From Harmothoe impar (taxonomy: Eukaryota > Annelida > Polychaeta > Phyllodocida > Polynoidae), in assembly GCA_947462335.1 (NCBI GenBank), contig OX381704.1:47186942-47250941 (forward strand): DNA of 64,000 nucleotides, read 5' to 3'. The first letter of the stretch is position 1; every line of letters starts with the position of its first letter. Below the pieces are notes generated by a model. The model was not told the DNA's origin, did not search any database, and worked only from the letters and a program-made list of their open reading frames with translations. Made by a program: the position numbers and the translations under genes. This document shows, in pieces, positions 56,167 through 64,000 of this stretch.

Positions 56167-57662
56167 GCCATATTACTATTGCATATCCTATCCTATACAT
56201 ACTCCCTAAATTTTAAAAGAATTGGCAGAGTCTAAATACATAAGTTTAACACATGTAGTACAATCATTTTTACTGTAGGTCGACACTAAAACTTGCTATG
56301 TTGTGGTACTGCATGGCTCAGTGCTTTCTCTACCAGCCTAGTTTCCCCTGTACTCACCTGGGGGAGTGACTGAGTCAGTGAGGTGAATAAGCAACATTAT
56401 TTTCTATCTCAAATGATGCATTTATAGACAAATATATTTAACATTGAGTACTGCATATCAGCTAAAATGATAACAAAACCCTTGACATTAAAATGATATC
56501 CATTTTGAAGAAAAGGTTTGGGAAGTCGATTAGCTGATACACCAGCTTTAAAAGAAAAGCCCACCCGTTTTTCATGTTGCCTTCTATCGATTATACTTGT
56601 TCTAAAAAGGGTGTCATAAAGTGTATAGTGTTGAAAGGTATGATCCAACAGTGAATATTTGTTAGCATTGTAATAATCAGGTATTCATATTATACTTGTT
56701 CTCTTTATATAGACCTTAACTTCAGCAAATTTGTATGTAAGACTGGAGCGGGATCTTTTCCGAGCTGAATAAGCTCTTTTCTGTTTCTCCAGTATAAATA
56801 AACGGGAATGGTATATTTATACCTTCTCAAATCAAAAAAAAGGGGGGGAAATGGCATATGCTATTAAAGGGAGAATCTCTTATGTAGACACACCAGCTTG
56901 AGTACCCCTGAATAGCCAATTAAGTACCACTCAAGGGCCAATCATTGGGTACTCTTGGTGGAGACGATTTTATCTCTTCTATTTATTTAATTTCATTGGC
57001 TATTGTAGCCTTCATAATAAATCCCGATATTAATTTGGAGGTGAAAACATGTTTATAACTAGTAAAGATGGTAGTTTATTTATCACCTACACTATGACTC
57101 TATGGTAGGCTATATATCATGGCAAAGGTAATGCATTTTAGCATGGTCTCAGTTTGTAGGGCAGGTTGTGAATCACTTTAGGACATGGATAATCAATGGT
57201 AAGCAACATGAGAAATGGGTGGGCTTTTCTTTTAAGTTCACCGCTGATTCCTGCCACAATTGGCTTAGTGTATAACCACTTGGTTCTGGCTGCTGGTTTC
57301 ACAGTGATGTCACTCAATCCTGAGTACTTCTACCTTTACTATCTATGTTAACCAGGGGTTAACGTGAGTATATTGGGGTCAGTAACTAGAACACCCTGTA
57401 GTGGCCGCTGCCTCTGCCAGGGTGCAGCTCTGTTCCACCTGGATTAGTGTGTATGTATACATGTAGGTGGTCTCTGTGTCGCCGCGAGTTGACGCGCGCC
57501 AACCGCCACAGTTGGATTTTGAAACTCAGCCGACGAGGACGCTTCCCGTATAGGCTCTGCAGGTGCAGGCCTGGCTGACCAACTGTCATATTTTTCAAAT
57601 TTCATTTTGAAATTATTTTTTTTTGGGTAATACTTACCTATTTGCTATCTACTTGAGACACC

Positions 57663-58523
57663 ATGTCATCTGCCTGGTGTTACGGTTGCGGGGGTGATCA
57701 CCCTATACCCCGTGGAAAGAACTGTGATAAGCCCCCGGAGGAAAATTGGAGGAGATTACCCTCCAGGAGGAAAAAGATAGTCCACGACCCTAAGGCTACT
57801 GAGGAAGAGAGAGCAGCGGCAGACCAGAAGGAGTTGGAAACTAGCTTAGCAGAGATCCACCCTGAAGACAAGTTCCCCAATGCGCAGGATTACGCCGACT
57901 ACCTAGAGGAGTTAGACGCGGATCAGCAGCAGCAGGAAAAAGCAGCCGCCCTGGAGAAGAAGATCCTTGGCCGTTTGAAGAGTCGGGGAGCCACGCAAGG
58001 TAAAGGTGATGTCCCGGACAAGCACATCCCGGACAAGCACGTCCCGGACAAGCCAGTCAGATCGAGGGACAACTCACCAGATCGTCGCCCTAGATCAAGT
58101 ACCAGGATATTTGATCCTAGGGAATTTGAAGGTATTGACTTTAATGCAGACCGTCTTACAAGTGCTAGGCGCAGGTTCGACCTGAAAAGGTTTACCAGAG
58201 GGAGAGAGCCAAAATCTTTGACTTACCCAGAACTCATGTATGTTTCTTTGCAATGGGCGGCCGTTGGCATAGATGATGGTACTTTTGCTAGTCTGGATGA
58301 GATGAAAAAGTATATAAAACATTTGGGTTTCTTGTCCTTTAAGGCTTCAAGTGAATTGTATGATACTCATGTATTTGCAGAATATGATGCTGACCTACGC
58401 CAAGAATGTGTGTATGGCCAGGACCTAGACGAGTTTGGTTTTGGGAATGATCAGTTGCATTATATGTATACTCTAAAGGCATGTCTGGTGACACACCATT
58501 GTGCTTTCCATCAGTGCATCTGA
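57663..58523 (+). CDS. Gag-like ORF of a retroelement, 286 codons
   Basis: The longest intact ORF in the window. The ATG follows gacacc. Residues 6-21 read CYGCGGDHPIPRGKNC, a zinc-knuckle-like Cys/His cluster (C-X2-C-X3-H-X7-C), unlike the canonical CX2CX4HX4C. Residues about 45-110 are highly charged and probably coiled-coil. Residues about 118-133 hold three PDK(H/P) repeats, then a basic segment. The C-terminal third (FDPREFEGIDFNADRL; SLTYPELMYVSLQWA; YDTHVFAEYDADLRQ) resembles the conserved region of gag-like proteins of tyrosine-recombinase and similar retroelements; that likeness is from memory. The last ~15 codons seem to run into unrelated sequence. The upstream 280 bp are GC-rich and 5'UTR-like. 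No RT, protease or integrase follows. Confidence 0.5.
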   Translation: MSSAWCYGCGGDHPIPRGKNCDKPPEENWRRLPSRRKKIVHDPKATEEERAAADQKELETSLAEIHPEDKFPNAQDYADYLEELDADQQQQEKAAALEKKILGRLKSRGATQGKGDVPDKHIPDKHVPDKPVRSRDNSPDRRPRSSTRIFDPREFEGIDFNADRLTSARRRFDLKRFTRGREPKSLTYPELMYVSLQWAAVGIDDGTFASLDEMKKYIKHLGFLSFKASSELYDTHVFAEYDADLRQECVYGQDLDEFGFGNDQLHYMYTLKACLVTHHCAFHQCI

Positions 58524-58705
58524 CGGTGAAATCCCCATGTAAAAGACATGTACTTCAGGTGCCACATCTGGCAACAGTTTCGTTTTATTGAGGAACAATG
58601 GTAAGAAAACACCATCATATTTGTGGTGTCCTGCCATGACAATATATAACAGCACATTGCCTCATCTGAAAGATACTCCAGCCATTTTCATTGATGATGT
58701 GCATG

Positions 58706-58920
58706 CAGGAACCTTATTAGTATTCTAAGTATATCAATAATATTCCCTTAGTTCCCTTAACAACTTTCTTTGGGAATTCATTAGCTCTGACTAAAATTCA
58801 TTATTCAGTTTCCCAGGAACCTTATTAGTATTCTAAGTATATCAATAATATTCCCTTAGTTCCCTTAACAACTTTCTTTGGGAATTCATTAGCTCTGACT
58901 AAAATTCATTATTCAGTTTT
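58706..58920 (+). repeat. Perfect 108-bp tandem duplication
   Basis: CAGGAACCTTATTAGTATTC starts at 58706 and again at 58814. The two copies appear identical through TTCATTATTCAGTTT. Recent event or an assembly artefact. Confidence 0.9.
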
Positions 58921-59023
58921 GCCACCATTTCCAATTTTTGGAAACTATAAGCAGTGTATTAACATGGTATTAGGCTTGGTTTGCACTTATATTGGCGTAT
59001 GGCATGGGTAGGCCTAAGCTGTA

Positions 59024-59025
<2 letters not shown>

Positions 59026-59066
<41 letters not shown>
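59026..59066. repeat. (AT)n microsatellite
   Basis: Pure alternating AT tract. Confidence 0.95.
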
Positions 59067-59069
<3 letters not shown>

Positions 59070-59722
59070 ATTTATGACAAAATGCCCTACATTTTGCAGA
59101 CAGGGGTATTAGGAAATCCATTATGATAAATGTCTGGTGATGATGGCTAAAATAAGTGCATTATAGAGCCTATGAATCTAAAGGGTTGTCTCTTCGTTGC
59201 ATTACTGACCCTTCATTAAAATTCAAGATGACTGCCAACTATTATCAATGATTCATTTACTTAATAGAATGTATGAATCTAACCAAATGATACGTCAATA
59301 ACGTGTCAATTACACTTTACAAGGATATTAGTGACAATCGAGACACATATTATAGAGAATCTCATTAATAATTCAAAATGGCTGCCACTGAGCTTTTCAG
59401 AAACTGTTCCATTGCATTCCTTGACCTCCAAAATGTATATTTTGAATCTAATTTTGTGTCTCTAGGTTGATTAGAAGCAGAGATAACCATATTTATAGAC
59501 GAAAACCTTGACCCGATATCATGAGACACATCATTTAATTAAAGGTGGAATGAGACCCTGGGAATGATACTAAAAGGACATCATGCCAGCCCATTGTATG
59601 GACCATTCTGTTTTAGATAACCTGCGTCAGATTACCATGGAAATGACGCTAACGTCACCTTAATCCCCACCACCCCCACCCCACCCCAATGAGACTAATG
59701 TAGTGCTAATGGTCACCACCGC

Positions 59723-60018
59723 TGGGCTTTAATCGGCCGATTTTATAAAGGAAATTGTGTGGGTTCATACCGCCGAACTTCCCCCAGTGGGCCGTGGTCC
59801 TCACTAACCAGACACAAATATCAATAACCGAAAATGACTGAGCCCAACTCAAGAAGTCAACATAATACAACTAGATTGAACCTGGAGTAAATTAGAGTCA
59901 ACCAAGTGCAAAGTTTGATAAATTTAATAAATCAGTATCGGTACTTTTAAACCATGTTACCATATTCTGACCTATGCTTTCATGAGAATGGACCAGAATA
60001 TCGGTTAGTGGAGTCCCA
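59723..60018. mobile_element. MITE with TGGGACTCCAC-type end
   Basis: Right end CGGTTAGTGGAGTCCCA, left end TGGGCTTTAATCGGCCGAT (diverged inverse). Contains GAGAATGGACC like the copies at 48728 and 53070. Confidence 0.6.
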
Positions 60019-61296
60019 GCATTTAGCGTGCATAATTGGTGCTAAATCGGTGCCTAGTAGCAATTTTCTACAAGCCGATTTGGACGTCCTTTTGACCGAT
60101 ACATGAAGGTTGTCTCTAGCTGCTCTCTAGCTGCCATCCCTGCAGATTGGTCCACCAACAGTGACCAATACTAATTACTGCCGATTTAGTACTTGGGCAC
60201 AACCAGAAACCTATGATGTCCAGCTGTGCCGACCAAATGACCTACCGACAGGTCCACTGTCCAGTCTGTGGATATAATAGGTGTACCTGCCGATATGATT
60301 CCTAATTGGGGTCTGGTGGAAAAGGCAAACTGTGTCTCAGCACCGGACTATTGCTAGGCAGTTCGGCAATCAGCTTGTTTTGACAGTCTCCTATCTGCCA
60401 TAGTGCTAAACAAGGGCATTATTGTTGGTTCCGCTGAGAATCCCTGCAGAATGGGCTGGGCCGTGCTACTCACAAAGCACACAATCATGGTCTTTGACTT
60501 CAGGGGGAAAGAGGGTCAAATTCCAATATAAATACACAAGCTCTTGGCTCTTGTGCTTTCCTTTAATATGTAACTTTTATCATTTAATTCATACTTCTTG
60601 AGTCATGAATAATTATAGGATGAATTTACCCAACTCCCAAAAAAAACACTGTTCCTTGAATATTTGCTAGAAAGGCTATGTATTCCTTATGAATTACTTT
60701 TAGAAAAACAATTAATATTTTATCTGTATCTATTTGTCCGTTATACCCCAAAGGACATAAAAAGTGGTTCCCACTGCTTTACAAAGCATGAGCAGGGTGA
60801 GATAAGGCCCTGTGCAGCCAGTGTGACGGCCTCCCCTGCTACCTGCTGCTATACTTACTGCATCTTCTTCATCTTCTGCATGATATCTGTCCATCAAGAA
60901 AAAACATATTATATTAATGTTTTGAACATTTCTATTTTCGGCCGAACTACCTACTATTGTTGTAGCCATCACTGTAGCTTTCCAGTGGGCACAGACCATT
61001 GAATCAACATTGATAAATGGTTGTCAATATTAATTCAACATTGGATTGAATTTTCTGTCCACTGGGAATTAAGGCGGATTTCATGGGGTATCCATGCGCG
61101 CCCTATCACACCCTTTTATGAAGATGTGCCATGATAATGCCTAAATTTGGTTGAATTGGAACTTATCATGTGACGAGTAGGAAACCCTGTTGGAATCTAT
61201 TCAAAAATATAGCAAATATTAACGATAAATTTTAATTTATTGATGCCCTCGTCAATTGTAAATATTGCACTTTTGACCAAAATCTCACAATGACAA
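60019..61296. other. No recognisable gene upstream of the LINE fragment
   Basis: No endonuclease domain of the retrotransposon is visible here, so the element appears 5'-truncated. The open frames 60664-61002 and 60730-60999 overlap on opposite strands without domains. Confidence 0.5.
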
Positions 61297-62824
61297 GTGA
61301 TGAATCGTATAATAGCAGCCTGTGAGGAAGATCCAAAGAAGTTTTGGCTTAATAAAATCTTCAAGGGAACATCCAAAGCAAATGCTCCAACCATGAAAAA
61401 TCCTACTGAGTCACCAGACTACATTAACGAGTATTTTGCCAGTATTGGGTCAATCCTCAATTCAAAATTTGGAAGGATGCTAGGGTGACTCCAATCCTCA
61501 AAGCTGGTGACAAGGCTGACATTGGTAACTGGCGCCCAATATCGCTCTTGAGCATGCCTTCAAAGATTGCAGAGAGATTAATGCATTACCATCTGAGTAC
61601 TGCAATTGATCAAGCTGTGGGATTGAGTGCTCATCAGTACGGATATCAATCTGGAAAGGGTGCAGTGGATGCAGTGTACAAGCTGGTGAACGATGTCTGT
61701 GAGGCCAAAGATCGAGCTACTGGTGTGGCTTATCTTCATCTGTGTAAGGCTTTTGACTGCATCCATCATGACCTGTTGAAAGGGAAACTGAAAAGTCTGG
61801 GTCTGACTGTAGCCAACCTGGCATGGCTGTCCGACTACCTGACTTGCAGAACCAAAAAAACTTGCTTTGGTGAAAACAGCTCGAAAACAGCCAATGTTGA
61901 CACTGGAGTGCCCCAGGGCTCTGTCCTGGGGCCACTGCTCTTTGTGTACTACATCGACTCTCTTGCCAAGTGCATCGGTGACCGAGTTAGTGTCACTGTA
62001 TGCTGATGACATAGCACTGTATACCTCTGACAAAAATGTTGAGAGGATAGAGGAACGCCTACAACAAACCTTGGACAAGGTTGCAGAGTGGTGTAAGCTC
62101 AAAACTCACCATCAATGCTAAGAAGAGCAAAAGTGTGTTGTACTTATCATGCAGCAGAAGCCCCTTCCTGGGACCTATAAAGGTCAATCTTGAGGGTGCG
62201 GAGCTAGAATGTAAACCTGTTTACACTTACCTAGGTGTTCCCCTAGACTCGAAACTGACCTTCGAAAATGCCATCAACGAGCTCGAAAAAGGTGAACAAT
62301 AGCCTGTTCAACCAAGCAGAGATCAGAAACCTTATAGAACGTGGCACAGCCCTAGTCATCTACAAGACGGGCATAACAATATTGTTTGACTATGCATTGT
62401 TATTCTATGTGGCTGGTGGTGAAACGAGTCTGCTGAAGCTCCAGCGGTTGCAAAACCAGGGTCTTAGAACCTGTCTGGACACAGCATGGCATGTCTACAG
62501 TGTGGATGAGCTGCACTCGATGAGCAACACCAGTCGACTGGCCAGAAGGTGGGATGAGCTCCTACTCACCCTGATGCGCAAGTATTACCTTGCGGAGGCA
62601 TCTGTGGCAGCTGAACATGTGAATGAGACCATAGCTGAGGGATGATCAATGAGATCTAACTCTAAGTTGTTGATCTCGCAGAAGAGACTGATGACTGATA
62701 ACTGAGGAATACCCTGTGGAACGTGCAGCCTGAAGACCTGAAGCTCAGTCTGTCAAAAGCCCAGTTCAAACGAAAGCTGAAGCTTATTGTTGACCTGAGG
62801 AAAAAGTATGCAAAGGAAAGGTGA
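61297..62824 (+). pseudogene. Non-LTR retrotransposon reverse transcriptase, frameshifted and 5'-truncated
   Basis: Consecutive fragments in shifting frames. 61297-61488 holds the pre-RT segment (PKKFWLNKIFKG, INEYFASIG). 61485-62006 holds the fingers and palm (TPILKAGDKADIGNWRPISL, AFDCIHHDLL, TGVPQGSVLGPLLF). 61867-62121 supplies YADDIALYTSD, 62081-62302 the thumb, and 62268-62645 plus about 62690-62824 the C-terminal part, ending WNVQPEDLKLSLSKAQFKRK and a stop at 62822. A deletion removes sequence between FASIG and the RT start (around 61465). RT of this type copies RNA at a nicked target. The motif order fits Jockey/CR1-like LINEs; the exact clade cannot be fixed. The catalytic YADD is present but separated by frameshifts, so this copy is inactive. 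Confidence 0.88.
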
Positions 62825-64000
62825 AGGTGATACCAACAAATGCATCCTCACTTGTAATTGATCCTCTACATGTGTGTGTATTATCATGAACAAAGGAAAG
62901 TCTAAAATGTACAATGAATATTAGTACTAGTTCTAGTTGTGACGTGCAGCTCAACTAGAAATCCAAATCTATTGTATACCTATGTCTTTACTGTCTTGCT
63001 TGTCTATCTATCATCATCTCATTACCTTCTGTTTCATCATAATATGTGTGTACCTGTGTGTGTCACTGATAATCTGATTTTGATCAAAAATGTTCAATGA
63101 AAATGAGTACAAGCTGATGTCATTATTATTGGTGCCATATACTACCTTTTTAGCATTTCCAATTAACAAATGTATACCACGTCTCGAATGGGTTATTTGT
63201 TAATAAACGAGAGTTGCAAGCTCTCATTGAAACAAAAGGAAATCTGTTATGAACTGGCAACCTGGCCTAGTTTGATCTATATAATGAACAAAGTAGTGTC
63301 ATATAATGAAGATCATACATTCATAGATGTCAATGTCATGCCGTTCATAAAGATTGGAACAGTTTGACAGATCCGCACATCCCTGTTGACAAAAAACATT
63401 CAAGTACCAGGCGTCAAATGTGTGTGACAAGTTTCGACCAACTTGAACTGGTGACTTTGGTACAGAATGCAGGCAACATGAACAATTAAACCCCTGTTGA
63501 CGATGGGCTTCATTGATTGGTGTAGATAGAATTATAATGACTCTTTGATTATTTACTCTGTGATGTACAATATTTTGGGTACCATTAGACAGCCAATCAA
63601 GGGACAATCTAAGGGACATTGCCGGTCATCCTGGGTTTGGACCAGCGGGGACCACACCGTGGCTCCGGCTTGAGTCAAACGTATGTGTAACATTGTCCAT
63701 TCATCTGTTGGCTCTTCAACTAAGCATGTCTGAGTAAATGCCATTATACTGTAATACTACCACATGTGACAAGTAGTCAATGCTACTTCCACATCAAACA
63801 GAATCTCCCCTTTGAGTCTGATACATGTTAGAGGCATGACAATGTAGGATAATAGCGAAATCTATGCTAGTTGACCTGACATTGGGCTGTCCATGAAGCC
63901 TAAAATCTGAACACTTCAAACATCTACAGGAAGTTCCGCTGAACCTACACTCGGAAATGAATAGAGTGATATATGATGTATGAAAAAGTCAAGCCAAGCA
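62825..64000. other. No recognisable gene
   Basis: Follows the LINE stop codon. The first few hundred bases may be its 3'UTR. No poly-A or simple tail is obvious and no exon is supported. Confidence 0.5.

Larger units (their letters stand above)
54124..59512. mobile_element. ~5.4-kb structure bounded by ~300-bp inverted repeats
   Basis: The arms 54124-54430 and 59205-59512 match in inverted orientation over about 300 bp, including GTTATCTCTGCTTCTAATCA, AGAGACACAAAATTAGATTC and AAAAGCTCAGTGGCAGCCAT. A related diverged segment is at 17690-18260. Enclosed are a decayed minus-strand transposon-type gene (55118-56166), a plus-strand gag-like ORF (57663-58523) and a recent tandem duplication. It may be one large DNA transposon with a nested retroelement, or two inverted copies of a shorter repeat. 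Confidence 0.6.

Noticed and set aside
61578..62102. 174-codon minus-strand open frame
   Set aside because: Antisense shadow of the reverse transcriptase.
48663..64000. Glycine-rich, transmembrane or kinase exons of the ALK-like gene
   Set aside because: Looked for Cys-Gly-Ala, poly-Gly, HRD and DFG-type segments with splice sites; none seen by eye.

Overview
The window is eukaryotic nuclear DNA from an animal. It is AT-rich, has no operon-like gene packing, carries short exons with GT..AG introns, and is full of transposable-element debris, microsatellites and minisatellites. The one host gene I can recognise resembles the receptor tyrosine kinase ALK/LTK, in the order MAM - LDLa - MAM. The repeats (palindromic MITEs, a non-LTR reverse transcriptase, a multi-copy transposon-type ORF) fit a marine invertebrate, possibly an invertebrate deuterostome. 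The species cannot be fixed from sequence alone.

Region 1-36 kb: I find no convincing coding exon. The stretch is a patchwork of short DNA-transposon derivatives: a 0.86-kb element with TA target duplication (4468-5330), three ~0.6-kb copies of one terminal-inverted-repeat family (5344-5965, 8311-8911, 9229-9853), several hairpin MITEs, and an almost perfect 300-bp foldback element with a 9-bp target duplication (14067-14366). It also holds a 1.4-kb mariner-like shell carrying tandem tRNA-like units (24184-25601), minisatellites at 12.8, 15.5, 27.3-28.1 and 33.6-34.0 kb, and long (TA)n and (CT)n tracts.

Region 37.5-48.7 kb, plus strand: eight exons of the ALK-like gene. They encode the end of MAM1, the LDLa module, all of MAM2 and two linker exons. 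The intron phases are mutually consistent (2-1, 1-1, 1-1, 1-0, 0-2, 2-1, 1-1, 1-1). The 5' exons (signal peptide, start of MAM1) and the 3' exons (glycine-rich domain, membrane segment, kinase) were not found here. The intron before the MAM2 start exon contains about eleven 48-bp tandem units made from that exon's own splice acceptor and first codons. One of these decoy acceptors (40509) would add 32 residues in frame. Other introns hold MITEs and tRNA-derived repeats.

Region 48.7-64 kb: more mobile DNA. This includes a 1-kb element between two 88-bp direct repeats (51001-52181), two adjacent hairpin MITEs (52.7-53.0 kb) and a 1-kb foldback element (53070-54107). It abuts a ~5.4-kb structure bounded by ~300-bp inverted repeats (54124-59512), which encloses a decayed minus-strand transposon-type gene and an intact 286-codon plus-strand ORF with gag-like features. 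At the end is a frameshifted non-LTR retrotransposon reverse transcriptase (61297-62824). No genuine tRNA, rRNA, CRISPR or bacterial feature is present.
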